Shown: positions 43,863 to 55,362 of the stretch, one piece after another
How the letters are laid out: each line of letters begins with the position of its first letter
Numbering within the stretch: the first letter of the stretch is position 1
Assembly (NCBI GenBank): GCA_032988165.1
Contig: JANTQF010000034.1
Location: 1 to 64,000, forward strand
Length of the DNA: 64,000 bases
Reading direction: 5' to 3'
From: Emmonsiellopsis sp. PD_33
Lineage: Eukaryota > Ascomycota > Eurotiomycetes > Onygenales > Ajellomycetaceae
Notes under the pieces: model-generated
Told to the model about the DNA's origin: nothing
The model's input: the letters and a program-made list of their open reading frames with translations, nothing else
Databases searched by the model: none
Made by a program: the position numbers and the translations under genes

Positions 43863-46334
43863 ATGTCCGGTGAGCCCCAAGCCTCACATCGGAACCAGAA
43901 CACCAGCGAACCTACGTCTAGTTCGACTGCGAAAGGATCGTGTTCGGAGTATCTGAACGGTATAAACACTCGCTTCAAAAACTTAACCGACAACGTTTTA
44001 CCTACTTCGCCTTATCTCCTCACCGTGCCAACCGAAAAACCGTTTCACCTTGGCTCTCGGTTTGTGAGCAATTGGGCCGTGGGAGACAACGGGCCATTTG
44101 CGCCAGAGGAAGAGCATCTTCAGTACATGACATTTTTATCCCACCAAGGCGAGGATACCCTGCTTGTCGCTGTGGGGGGTTGGTCAGATGAGCGCGGAAA
44201 CATCATGGAAGAAGATACCTCAAAGGTCTCAAATGCCCTGAGTGCATCTGCAACACCCAAGAACGGACTACAGAAAAAGAAGATTAGTTTAAGTGATTAC
44301 AAGAGGAAGGCAACCGAAACTCCTAAATCGCCGCTTAAGAGCTCAACAGAGACGGATCGGAAACGAGATGCGCCTCGGGCAACATTAGATGTGAAGCCCA
44401 AAGTACAAGAGCCCCCATCAACAACTAAGAAACCGGTCCCATCTTCAAACACGAGGGAGGCTATTCCTACAAAGGAAGATCGAACAGATAATTCCAGCAG
44501 AAATGCGCGTCATAAACCTGTATCTCAGCGGAACTCGAAAGCTTCTCCATATAAGCCGCCGCCTGATCAAGACTCGCCTCCTCCCAACAAGAAACCTCGA
44601 CTCTCAACGACAAATCGGTCCACAACTGATTCTTCCACAAAGTCGAAGAGTGTGCCCGTAGTGGTCCCTGCTTTGCTCTCCCCGACTCTACCCCCAACCA
44701 GTATTCCGCCGCCTAGACTTCCTAGACTTCTATCCCCAACACTCCCCCCGGATATAGAAGAAGAATTGGCTAAGCTAACCGACGAATTCCCCTCCAATAC
44801 CAAGAAATCGCCGTCCTCTAACCCTTCTGGATCTAAACCCGAGCGGGCAATTCCCAGGTCCAGCGAATCCAGACCTCATTCTAGCTCTACTTCTAGTTCG
44901 GGTGGTAAAAGCATCCCCGTCAAATCCAAGCCATCATCTACTTCCAAACCGGTAGGGAGCCAAGCAACCCGAACTTCCGAAAAATCTTCACATGGCCATG
45001 GTTCAGTGGCGAGGGCAGGTGGGACTAGTGAAGCTGCCAAACCGAAACTTATTGTGAAGTTGAGGTATGGCAGAGCAAATCGAAAACGAATCGAAGGTCT
45101 TCTCCGGTTTTCTGGCAAATACAGGACTTCTGATAATCTGCCTGCGAAGTCCAAGGGGGGACTGGATGTTAGTGCTCGGAAAAGGGAACCCTCTTCTTCA
45201 AGAACAGCCGACAAGCATCGTGCAGAGAAGCGTTCAAAACCAGTTGATGAGGATGATAGTCACGGACCACCAGCCTCCAAGCGACAGAAACCCAGTGCAA
45301 TTTCTGCCTCGGCAGAGCGACCAAGGACCCCGGTCACAGCTGCGTTCAAGTCCCCTTCGGTTCAACCAAATCCGACGACTTCAAAGAGCCAGTTCCTGAC
45401 CCCAAAGAAAGATTTAAAGGGAGCAGCAATGCGCCGTCTAGGGTCTGGAGATAGTGACGTAAAAACTCCAACGGGCATGGACCGTGCGATGAATACCAGT
45501 ACTCCGGGTAGTGCCGAGAAAATCACCAAGCACTCCCCGCCTGCATCCACGGATAATGCGCCAGGAAGAGCACGGGACACCGAATATCGACAGTGGCGAG
45601 ATGAGTTCCAAAAATATGTCAATCTAGGCCGAGAACTAAAACATACATCCCAAAGGTATACAGGCCCTCAAGCGACAGAGATAGACGACAAACTTGGAGC
45701 GGCAATTGCTATTGAAGCCGTCCTCTGTTTCATTCTTGCGTTTATCCTTGAGGATAAGCAGAAAGCCTTGAGTCGTCGTGTGGGAGATTCGACCGGTTGG
45801 CAATCGATCGTGGCGTACTGGAACGCAGTGAAACACATAACCGCCCCCTATCCGCATCTCCATGGCCTATGCTTGCTCCTTGGGGCTATATCTCGGAATG
45901 CCATTCACGGACTTGACCTAGAACGCCTTTCAGTCATAGCTTTACCGAGCGAGTACAGCCCAGCCCCCACTCCGGGCAGTGACGGAAACACAGTTACCTC
46001 CGAGGAAACCAAGAAACATCAAAAGGAGTTCTTGGATCTCAGAACACGGCTTGTTGAATCCTATAGGGAAGCCAATCGACTTTGGCTTGAAGGGACGCGG
46101 GAACTGTCGGATGAGGTACTATCCCGACAATACCCCGTCACTTGGTCTAAACGGTCAAGGAATTTTTCGCAAAGGGGACGAGAGAAACTACAGCTTGGCG
46201 AGTATTCGGGGGAATACTTCTTACCTTTGGGGGCCCCAACGACTCCTCTCGAAGCAGTCCGGTTTGGGTGGTCATTCCTGTCCGAGTGGACAGAGAAGGA
46301 GGGGGTAAGATGGAAGGGCCGGCTAGGGCTATGA
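43863..46334 (+). CDS. Large Ser/Pro/Lys-rich nuclear-type protein; C-terminus resembles Ell-binding protein Ebp1
   Basis: A single-exon ORF encodes 823 aa. The first 115 residues look partly folded (SPYLLTVPTEKPFHLGSRFV). Residues about 120-580 are disordered, rich in Ser, Pro, Lys and Thr, with many basic clusters suggesting nuclear localisation. The C-terminal 240 residues are helical and contain few charges in the core (DEFQKYVNLGRELKH, AIAIEAVLCFILAFILED, WQSIVAYWNAVKHI, LHGLCLLLGAISRNAIHGLD). That arrangement resembles the C-terminal domain annotated in fungal homologues of fission yeast Ebp1, a partner of the ELL/EAF transcription-elongation factors. I recall the resemblance from family knowledge and could not check it, so treat the name as tentative. 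The C-terminus is complete. Confidence 0.75.
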   Translation: MSGEPQASHRNQNTSEPTSSSTAKGSCSEYLNGINTRFKNLTDNVLPTSPYLLTVPTEKPFHLGSRFVSNWAVGDNGPFAPEEEHLQYMTFLSHQGEDTLLVAVGGWSDERGNIMEEDTSKVSNALSASATPKNGLQKKKISLSDYKRKATETPKSPLKSSTETDRKRDAPRATLDVKPKVQEPPSTTKKPVPSSNTREAIPTKEDRTDNSSRNARHKPVSQRNSKASPYKPPPDQDSPPPNKKPRLSTTNRSTTDSSTKSKSVPVVVPALLSPTLPPTSIPPPRLPRLLSPTLPPDIEEELAKLTDEFPSNTKKSPSSNPSGSKPERAIPRSSESRPHSSSTSSSGGKSIPVKSKPSSTSKPVGSQATRTSEKSSHGHGSVARAGGTSEAAKPKLIVKLRYGRANRKRIEGLLRFSGKYRTSDNLPAKSKGGLDVSARKREPSSSRTADKHRAEKRSKPVDEDDSHGPPASKRQKPSAISASAERPRTPVTAAFKSPSVQPNPTTSKSQFLTPKKDLKGAAMRRLGSGDSDVKTPTGMDRAMNTSTPGSAEKITKHSPPASTDNAPGRARDTEYRQWRDEFQKYVNLGRELKHTSQRYTGPQATEIDDKLGAAIAIEAVLCFILAFILEDKQKALSRRVGDSTGWQSIVAYWNAVKHITAPYPHLHGLCLLLGAISRNAIHGLDLERLSVIALPSEYSPAPTPGSDGNTVTSEETKKHQKEFLDLRTRLVESYREANRLWLEGTRELSDEVLSRQYPVTWSKRSRNFSQRGREKLQLGEYSGEYFLPLGAPTTPLEAVRFGWSFLSEWTEKEGVRWKGRLGL

Positions 46335-47682
46335 TCTTAATGGTCTACTCTCTACGCCACGGCTGTTGGTGCTCCCTTCCGCTGAATCCGTTCTTCTTCC
46401 AGGTCAAACTTGTGTATTATAGAGGACCACGATGAATACCTCTTCAAACTCTCCACCATTTCATTTATGTATTACCCTTCCGCTCCGTTTCACTTCTTTT
46501 ATGTTCATTCCCTTGAAGAGTATTATATTATCATAATATTTAGTATATCTTCCCTTCCCTCCGGTTTTTTTCTTTCTATCTTTGCCACCGCGGTCTTCTC
46601 CTATTTTATGATACCAACGGCCCACTCCTATATTTTCCTTTTTACTTTTTACTTTTCTTTGTGGAGGGAAACAGGAGTCGTGCGCATGACGGATAAATGT
46701 TCTCCTTTGTCGTTGTTTTTATATACCTTCTTTGTCATTTTCATTTTCTTTATCCACAATTTCTTTTACCACTGTTGTTCGTACGCTGGAAAGAAAGCCC
46801 GCGTGCGATCTCTGCTACAGCTACGGGGACCTCAACCGGGGCCAAAATCTAGGATTGGAGATTGGCGCTTAGGAGGGAAAGTAGAGAGGGGGGGGGATGA
46901 ATTTTTGTTAGCTATGGGGTGGTTGGAAGAATTTTATTTCCCGCCTTTCTATCGTATTTCGATTGCCGATTAATCCTTTCTGCTAGCTAGTTTTGATTTT
47001 TCAGCGATATGAGAAATGTATGTGTACATGATGTGTCTGTCCCTTCTTTCTTTCCGCTTCCCCCCCCACAACCCCCCTTTTCTTCATTCTGAGATACAAA
47101 TTTAGATCGCCTTTTTTTTCCTAATATACCTACCAATTACATGAATAATTACACAATGGACTCCTTCATAGATGGAAGTTTCAGTTAAACGAACATGAGT
47201 GATATCTGACGACTACCTGCGGTATGAAAAGAGCAATGCATGGATTTATTGCCTCCTTCATCGAGCCATCTTCGCCACGGGCAGATTATATATATCCAGA
47301 ACAAGGGAATGATTAATGGCAATAGGAAACAAGGGCGAAATAAACTCCTTTCGCCCAATAAGAATAGAGTCGTATATGAAATGGTTCAAAGAAATCAGCA
47401 CATCTTCACCCCCCCCCCTCAACACCCCAGTGATTCATAATCCAAAACAAACAAAAAAGGGACCCTGCTTTTTCATCTATCTCCTGACATTAAAACAGAA
47501 AAAAAGGCGAATTGCAGTTCATTGGCTCATAGTAATGGGAATAAACTGAAAGCAAACACTTCTTCTATCCAAAATGCGCCATACAACCCCCCTCCATGCA
47601 ATGCAACCTTTGTTAAGATGTCTGCATGTTTCGCTAAAAATAAATGTCAACGTACTCCTAAATGTTTCACCCATCCATTGTT
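46335..47682. other. Convergent intergenic region
   Basis: This 1.35-kb stretch lies between the 3' ends of the Ebp1-like and transporter-like genes. It is T-rich, with poly-T and poly-C runs (near 47,060 and 47,410). A frame at 46,410-46,973 is Phe/Tyr/Ser/Ile-rich purely because of T-richness and is not accepted. The rest looks like 3' UTR sequence. Confidence 0.5.
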
Positions 47683-50071
47683 TCAGACGTCATGCCAGTC
47701 CTCCCGATCAGCTCTTGCGCCGTTTCGTCCCCCACCAAACAACCAGCCGGCTTCCCGACAATATCTTACTTCCCTCTTGGCGCTGCCAACTTCACTAGCC
47801 CAGCAGACAACGGCTGCATCCACGACGCCCGCCAGCACACCTTCCATTGCCCCAAGGACACCCCACCCAATGGCTCCTGCAATCAGTCCAACGACGTAGG
47901 CATATAAACTCCCGCGTATTGTCGAGCCTCCATTAGATAATTGAAGATTGCGTGCTGTGGATACCCAACCCCCGAATCCAAGTGCCAAGGACATAATAAA
48001 TCGAGTAGCATGTAAGAGGAGCTTTGCAAGACGATATGGAAGTAGTGATGCGGAATCATTGTTGTTGGATCCGGAGAACGAGCGTGGGTGAAAGGATGTG
48101 GCCGCAGTCGAAGGGGCAAGGAAGGTCATCTGGCTAAGGCTGCGAGCAGATACGCCCAGTGGCAACGAATGGACGGCACCATACGTTAACGTCAAGGGGT
48201 TTGTAAGGGCGGCAATGGGTGTAGGGACGAAAGAATAGGCGGCCAAGGATATAAACGAAGATAGTCGTCGTGGGAGAACAATCAATGGGAGGCGAATCAC
48301 CAATGCCAATAGTGTGGAAAGGCAGATAGTTCCAAACAATGTGCTGGCGGAATGGAGCAGAGCTGCCTGTACAATCTGGCGGGATGAAGGGGATGGGACA
48401 GTTAAACGATGGAAGTACCATTGACTAACTGTCGCAGCAGTGACTGTCCGTTGAATACCTGCGATCACTCCTAGCGACCAGAGATAGACCAGGATGAAAT
48501 AAACACCTAACCACCAGCTTCCTGCATTGATGATAAACAGGTTTTTTGAGGCCGACAGATGGCCTCCAAGGAACACACGCGTGAACATGAGCATCCATAG
48601 CCATGTCCAAGATGCGACAACAGCAAGGGTGATAAACCCAAGTGCCAGCAGCGCAGGGTTAGCTGCGAGTATACGGCATGAGAATTCCAGAATATTAATA
48701 GCTTTCCCAGCTGCATGGCGGCCTTGGATGACTGAATATACCCAGGCAGTTGCCATTATTGCCGGAATCAGGGAACCCCAGCGCATGGCCTTGTCCTGAA
48801 TGCTTTGACCTTGTCGGCTTCCACCAAAGCTAGCAATAAACGGGTACAGAGCAAACGAGTAAAGGATCACCGGTACAGCGATCAAGATGGTATAAACCAG
48901 AGGGCGCACGTAGGAGCGGAGTAATGCTAGCCATAAGAGCGAAACCAGAATAGAAACTAGAGTATAAATGGCGAGGAGAAAAAATGACGCATGGAGAGTG
49001 GAATATATGGTATCGCCCAGGGCAGGTTTGTCGGCTGGCAGTGATGTATGGAGATACATAAGAAAAGATGTGGCAAAGAGGCCGACGAGTGAGATTAAGA
49101 ATAGGTTGCCCCAAAACGCGTCGTGTTGTGGGGGTTCAGAGTCGGGATATGTCACCGATCCCGGAACCGATGATTCGGCGGTGCTTGGTGGGCGAGGATT
49201 GTCTAGAAGAGCATGTCTGTCGGTTTCTTTGGGCAAAAAGGAGGAACTGGTTTGAAAGGTATCTTCTCCAATATCCGGCTTCTTTCGGAATTGCTGAATA
49301 GCGGGAGGCTCCTCGTCGCCAAAGTCAACGGGTTCGTTGCCTTGAACATTGACCATATCACTCCTGAGGGTATCTTCCAGTCCCACGTCGACCATCACGT
49401 CCTTGCCACGAGAACTACTGGTGCTACTCTGCGCGTCACCCAGGGCGTCCTCGTCTTGTTCGTGGAAGGTCTCGCCTCCTGGAGCACGTGTAGCTTCAAC
49501 GGATCGGTGAGCCCGCCACGAACTTCTTATCCCACCAGGCCTGCCGATTCCATTGCTGTTGCCGCTAGGGCCATCGGTACTGTTTTCTGAACCCCTACCA
49601 TCATCTTCAATCTCAGAAGACTCCTCTAGGTGACTGGTGCCAAAATGCCGTCTTGATCTTTGCAACGCGTAGAAGTCTGCTGCTTCCCGCTCATGTTCCT
49701 GCTCATCATCTTCCTCCCTGAATTCATCGGCGGCACTGTAGAAGAGAGGGGCATGGGGTATGGATGCCCGGGAGGAAAACGGGAAGTGGGAGACGTGGGA
49801 GGAACCGGGCTGATAAGGGTTCCCTATGGCGCGGTGGAGATATGACCTTGAGGCAGGAGTGCGAGAGGCAGCATGAGGGTTGAGTCTCCTTTGGCGATCG
49901 GACCCCGGGCGTTCGTTATTGTCTGGGGCGAAGCCTATTCTGGACTGGGATTGTGCTAAGAATCGGGATGCATCTAGTTTTGGGCAGAGTTAGACGATGA
50001 CGTCCTAGAGATGTGGGGAAGAGACTGCAAGCACGGGCGACCAGAAGAGCAGACATACATTCTGAGAACAT
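47683..50071 (-). CDS. Choline-transporter-like (CTL/Pns1) membrane protein
   Basis: Two exons (50059-50071, only 13 nt, and 47683-49973; 85-nt intron) give 767 aa. The first exon supplies MFSE and a split Tyr codon. The N-terminal 230 residues are hydrophilic (Ser, Glu, Arg-rich; Glu/Asp run near DEFREEDDEQEHE). From about residue 285 onward there are around ten hydrophobic helices. The family signature region includes WTWLWMLMFTRVFLGG, then AGSWWLGVYFILVYLWSLGVIAGIQRTVTAATVSQWYFH, and ALLHSASTLFGTICLSTLL, which matches the CTL/Pns1 pattern. These proteins sit in plasma or internal membranes; choline transport is shown only for some animal members, so the substrate is not known. A hydrophilic tail ends the protein. 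Confidence 0.9.
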
Positions 50072-50996
50072 GGCTGGCTGGTATCCAGACAAGATAATAT
50101 GGGCTATTTATTGGAGATGCAGAGGGTATGAGATCACTGGCACACGACCAGCGACGAGTGAAAGCGGGTGTCTGCACGGTCGACTCTGGACTACACAAGC
50201 GGTCAACACACAGACGGAAACAGCGGGGGCAGCAGGGCACGCACGAGAGCAGCAGAGCAGCGGGGCATTATGGGAGGGCAGCGGGAGAGGAGGAGGAGGA
50301 GGGAAAAAAGTAGATGGAGAGACGAGGACGACAAGAAAGAAGAAGAAGAAGAAGAAGAAGTGAGGTTGAGGTTGAGGTTGAGTTGAGGGCGACGGACAGA
50401 TGAGGCGGGCGTGGAGTTAGCGGTCACACCCGCGCGTTCCCCAGACACGGCCGCACTGGGTCATACTGCCACCGCCCCGTGATGCTGAGTCATGCGCCGG
50501 AACGAGTACATGGATATCAACAACTCACCCGCGTATGACAGCAATTCCCGTGATGGACGATGCAGTAATACCACAGAGACAGCTTCGTCTCTTCTCTTCT
50601 GTCTTGTTCTTCTCCGCCACTGGTTCGTAGCTAGTCGGGCTCTCGCAGGCAGAAGTCCCCAGTCCCGGCCTTGGCATAACTAGTTCACGAGTTGACTGAT
50701 ATCTTCCGCCAACAAAGCTCCGCCCAGCGCATACTTGCTTCTCCCCGTTTCTCCTCGCTATATTCCCCTGACCTCCGCCCAGCTGGACTTCTACTGCTCT
50801 CCCCAGCCCAGGTTTACCTACTGCATACCCCGGTTATATAGCTAGCTGCCTTGGATCTGTCAACCGAAACACTGTCGTTCGTGACGGAGAGAAGCTCCCA
50901 ACGCCTCCCCCCTCCCGCATCCCGCATCCCGCCCACGCCAACAGGGACATCGAACTCATCCGGGAAATACCTCTCCTTTCTCACCCCGTTGCGTTC
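50072..50996. other. Divergent promoter region between the Pns1-like and Rab genes
   Basis: This 925-bp region holds both promoters. On the Pns1 side there are purine-rich simple repeats (GAG, AAG and TGAGGT units at about 50,285-50,384). On the Rab side the plus strand is C/T-rich (50,700-50,990). No gene is accepted. Confidence 0.55.
50338..50384. repeat. (AAG)n followed by (TGAGGT)n short tandem repeats
   Basis: About eight AAG units run directly into about four TGAGGT units on the plus strand. Read on the minus strand this is a CTT/ACCTCA pyrimidine tract in the 5' region of the Pns1-like gene. It is a candidate polypyrimidine promoter element or a simple microsatellite. Confidence 0.85.
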
Positions 50997-52084
50997 ATGT
51001 CGCAGCCATGGGACTACATCGCAAAGCTTGTTTGTATTGGTGACTCTGGGACCGGTAAATCTAGCGTGTGCTATGCCCTTTCTTTCATTTCCCCCGATCT
51101 ACCTTCTCCGCCCAGCCCAGAGCTGTGCATATGTACTGGGCGGCCATACCCCGGGAATATTGCGTTGCCCGCTGCAAATTGTACCGAAACCAAGTTTCTT
51201 TCAAGGAGCAAAATACTGACGTCTTCTGCACTACACAGCTTACCATCCGCCTCTGTGAAGGCCGATTCTCCGCAACTCACGATGTAACTATTGGAGTGGA
51301 ATTCGGCTCTCGAATCGTCCCTGTTGGCCCGCCTGCATCGGCCACATTGGGCATCGACGATGACCCTCCCCAATCCGAATCAAACCACCCGCCAGCCACC
51401 TCCCCTTCCACCTCCGCCTCCGGCCCTAGCCCCATCAACCCCGCCTCCGCCGCCCATACATCGGCATTGATGAATGGAAATGGCCCAAAACCAACTCCTC
51501 CACCACCCGCGGGCCTACCCTCCCCGCCACGAAAACAGATAGCCCCCCCGGTCCAGAAGCGAATGAAGCTCTCGCTATGGGATACCGCCGGCCAGGAAAC
51601 TTACAAATCAATTACACGCTCGTATTTCCGCGGCGCCTCTGGTGCGCTTTTAGTCTTCGATATCTCACGACCCGCTACATTCGCTTCCGTGACCCAGTGG
51701 CTGCACGATCTGCGGCAGATCGCCGAGGATGGCATCGTGGTGATATTAGTCGGCAATAAAAGTGATCTGGCCAGTGCGACTGACCAGCCCCGGGTTACCA
51801 GGGAAGAAGCAGAGGCCTGGTGTAGGACAAATAATGTGTCTCGATATGTAGAGACGAGCGCAAAGTCCGGTGAGGGGGTTGAGAGGGCCTTTCTCGAAGT
51901 TGCGGAGCGGATATACCGCAATATCGAAGAAGGCAGATATGATTTGAACGACCGACGGAGCGGTGTGAAGGGCTTTGGAGCCACGGGCGGCAGTGGTGGT
52001 GGCCGGGTTCCTAGAACCGTGACCCTTGGAGTTAACGATGCGATGGAGAGAGGGAAAAACGGCTGGACGGGTGGATGTTGTTAA
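50997..52084 (+). CDS. Rab GTPase (Rab4/Ypt4-like) with long interswitch insertion
   Basis: Exons 50997-51065 and 51239-52084 (173-nt intron after GKSS) give 304 aa. The G-motifs are intact: GDSGTGKSS (15-23), THDVTIGVEF as switch I, WDTAGQE (about 137-143), NKSD, and ETSAKSGEGV. The protein ends in GGCC, a dual-geranylgeranylation tail. WDYIAKLVCIGDSGTGKSS is of the Rab2/4/14 class, nearest Rab4/Ypt4, which acts in endosomal recycling. Between switch I and WDTAGQE there are about 74 extra residues (about 54-127) rich in Pro, Ser, Ala and Asn, where a normal Rab has a tight beta hairpin. The insertion lies inside exon 2 with good consensus on both sides and contains no splice-site pair that would remove it cleanly in frame, as far as I can see. 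Confidence 0.93.
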
Positions 52085-52824
52085 TATATTTTTCTTTTTT
52101 GCTACAATTCCTATCCACGCCAGCCGATCTTGTCCCGTGAGACAATTCGGGCTTGCACCGTGGTCTAGTTTCTGATTATTTTCCGGGCAAAGCACCGTTG
52201 ATGTTACTCTGTATATCCCCCCCCCCTTCTCTCCGGCTTGTCCTCGTTTTTCCCTCTCCCAGCGTGGTGCATGATTAGGCGGAATGCATTTCCCAACCTC
52301 CCTTATTCCCGGCGTTTTGTTGAGCTTCTTCTCTGTAGTTGGGTTTTAATTTTACTCTATAGTAATGATACATTCGCATTTCTTCAAGGGTATATATATA
52401 CCACGCAGAATAAATACAACGTATTCTCAAGCAGTTGGATGTAGTTTATGGCCTTTTGAATAAGAAATTAAAGACGTAGCACGAAGTGTCGTTAAGAGGA
52501 AGGGAAATGTCTGCAATGATACATATTTTAAAGGAAAAGCCGCACACCCGCCCCCCCATCTACTTTTTCCATTGAAATCCCCAGTTGAAAAATGCGCTGC
52601 ATATGAAAAACGGAGTGGGGAAAAGTAAAAAGAAATATATAGTATTCAACATTATTATTAAACCCCTCCAGGACTGTTTTCTCGCCCAGATCTAGAGTTG
52701 GAGTGGGAAAATACTGAGAAAACCGCATCGCCTTCCGCTTTCGTCTAAGCCTTTGGCAAAGTAGTAGACACCTCGAAACTAACCATCATCGGCACCACAT
52801 CGGCAGACGTCCATACTTCTAGTT
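52085..52824. other. Convergent intergenic region between Rab and PMT2
   Basis: This 740-bp spacer is T-rich near the Rab stop and A-rich towards PMT2, with poly-C runs near 52,220 and 52,547. It is consistent with two 3' UTRs. No gene was recognised. Confidence 0.5.
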
Positions 52825-55362
52825 TCACTGTCGGTTGGCAATCCGCCACGTGCTAAACCAGTTCAAGTGAGACCATTGCTGGTTGGAACCTTCCATGCCG
52901 AAAACGATGTCCCGGAAAACCAAAAACAGTCCCACGACGGCAGCGTAAAGAAGGGTATAAAGAGCCCACTCGATTTTCCGAGGGAGTTTCTGTGTTACCC
53001 AGTCCACGCAGAATCCTAGCGTCAATATGGCGAAGTAGAGGGCCGGGTAGTAATGATGAACATAGGTGACGCGGGCCATGGCGACGAAGGGAAGGTAGTG
53101 CAGGAACCATCCGACAACAGGGTATAGACCGGAGTAGTGGATGTGGTCCATATCCGAAAGGCGAAGTTCATTGAATCCGCGTTGCCACCGGATCAGATAC
53201 CAAGATAGTATGAGGCCAAAGCCAATCAAGCTGGCCGTGCTCCCCCAATATACAATTGGGTTACCAAGAAGGAAATACTTCACAACACTGTCGTCCCAAG
53301 AGCACATTCGGAGGCCGACATGAAGAAGGGGCCACTGCCAGAACTGAGAGGCCAGATCGTCCTGCTTGTCAGGGTCAGGAACAAGAGCATTGTTAGAAGT
53401 CATCATTGCAACATTAAGATGAATGAAATCCTTGAAGAAAGGCGACTTGTAAGATCCTGGATCGCCGGGGGGCACTGCGTGGAGGGCAAAATCAGCAAAT
53501 AGTTAGACAAAAGGGGCTATTCATTTGTGCTTACGTTTCTCGTTGACGTGAGATTCTACATTCCAATGAGTGTAGACGTCTCTAGGCTTGTTCTCCTTCA
53601 CACAGGTGGTCTCAATCTGCTTAAAGCCCCACTGAGGGAGGTTCACATTGCCAGCCCTAAGATAGCAACCAAGCGAGGAATGGCGGAGACGGAAAGAAGT
53701 AGTTAGAGTGCGGATTTTAGACCTGTCTCTTGATGCCGCATCGCTGACAACTTCAACAACCCAGTGATCCTTTTCGTCTCCGACAGTCGTGTTTCCGTAG
53801 CATGACACTTCGTAGTCATTCTTAGTCACGGGTGCTGCAACCGCGTGCGAATGCAAATTACGGCCCGTTTGCGCATGGATGAGCCGGATCACGTCCTTAT
53901 CTCCGACAAATTTCAAGGGGGCTTCAGCGTCGAATTCAGGCTCCTGGCGATTAGGGTAGAAAAACCACTCGTTGTTGGCATCCTTGTGGTGGTAGCAAGT
54001 AATCTGCTGCTGGGCGGATCCTTCTGGATACGTCTGGACGTGCGAGTGAAGGAGACCGCCTCCGTATCCCATATTTTTCAAAGTAGCCTTTGAGCCCAAC
54101 GCAATTTCGAGAGGGCTGTCTTTTCCAACATTGGTGCCCTTGAGATTAGCTTGAAACAGGGAGCTCATCTGAGCATCGCCTGGCCCGGAGTTTTCGAGTA
54201 CGAGGAAATGTATATAGAAGGAAAACATGTATACAAGTGTTGGAATGATAATCAATCCGAACACCCGAGCAGCCAGGTGCTCTGCAAGGACAACCTACTT
54301 CGGTTTTAGTTCTCGTTGACCGCATAAACATCGTGCAAAGAAAAAAATGCTGGGCCCTTACCTTTGGCATTCGTAGATCACCAAACTTGTTCCACAGGTC
54401 CTCGATAGTATAAAGGCCAACCAAGGCAGTGCAAAAGAACCCCACCCACTTCACGCTGCAAACACAGCCAATACTTAGACCGGTCAGAAACAACCATGCG
54501 AACCATTCCAACGAGAAGCTTTTGTTTTGCAATCGGTGGAAGCGCGCCCAGCAAAGAACAGTCGTAAACGTGAAGCACAGAAGCATGGAATCCAGAAGGA
54601 TAAATCTGGAGATCGTCGCGTAGGAATTCTCGAAGAGCACCATCATGGTGACCAGCCAGACCGCTGGCCGACGGAGATTCAGCTCACGGGCAGTATAATA
54701 GGCCAGGGGCACACAGACGGCACCGAAAAACGCATTGAATATGCGCATGGACGTGTAGTTGAGCTCCTCCGGGTATTTCTCCCCGGATTTAAATTCAAAG
54801 GAGCCATTATAACCAGCAAGATATCCCGATAGTCCAACCAACATTTTCCCCAGCGGCGGGTGGACATCGAAGTAAAACTCCCGCTTTAGGTAATGAGATC
54901 CGAACTTGCCGAAGCTATGGATGTACAGAGTTAGTAGTAGGCCGCTGGAAATAACCCTGTTCCAGGCACTTACTGAGCCTCATCCCAAGTTACAATGTTT
55001 GACCGCCCAATCTGCCACATCCGCGTGAAAAAGGAGAGTGCCGTAAAAATTAGGGGTGCAAGGATGATTTCCCACTTGTCGAGAAGATCAAGGAACGAGG
55101 GCTACGATAGTACTCCATCAGCAATTGAAGCAAGTAATACAAGCCACCCAGCAATGGAAGCGGTTGACTATATAGCAACAAGCAAGCCCCGGAGAAGAAG
55201 AATCATTATGGTAAATACCTTGCGTGGAGCCTTTTTCTTATCGACTTCGACCGGGACATTTGTGACCCCACTAGCAGGTGTCTGTGAACCTGCTACATTT
55301 CTTCGGCGCACATCGGAACTCTGCGAAGCGCCCGAGGCAAAAGCAGTCTCTTGGGCTGCCAT
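52825..55362 (-). CDS. pmt2: Dolichyl-phosphate-mannose-protein mannosyltransferase, PMT2 family
   Basis: Five exons (55219-55362, 54974-55101, 54362-54914, 53535-54294, 52825-53474) join in frame to 744 aa, the usual Pmt2 length. The enzyme sits in the ER membrane and transfers mannose from dolichol-phosphate-mannose to Ser/Thr of secreted proteins, normally as a Pmt1-Pmt2 pair; this is needed for cell-wall integrity. The catalytic Asp-Glu lies in SNIVTWDEAHFGKFGS (residues 88-89). HPPLGKMLVGLSGYLAGY and the DS motif in FILLDSMLL are present. The MIR repeats include LLHSHVQTYPEGSAQQQ and GRNLHSHAVAAPV. Multiple membrane helices flank them, ending with the HLNWFSTWRIAN tail. The start is the first ATG; the frame upstream has none. 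Confidence 0.96.

Noticed and set aside
46410..46973. 187-codon plus-strand frame rich in Phe, Tyr, Ser and Ile
   Set aside because: It is T-rich 3' flanking DNA; apparent membrane segments arise from TTT/TTC/TAT codons, with no family signal.
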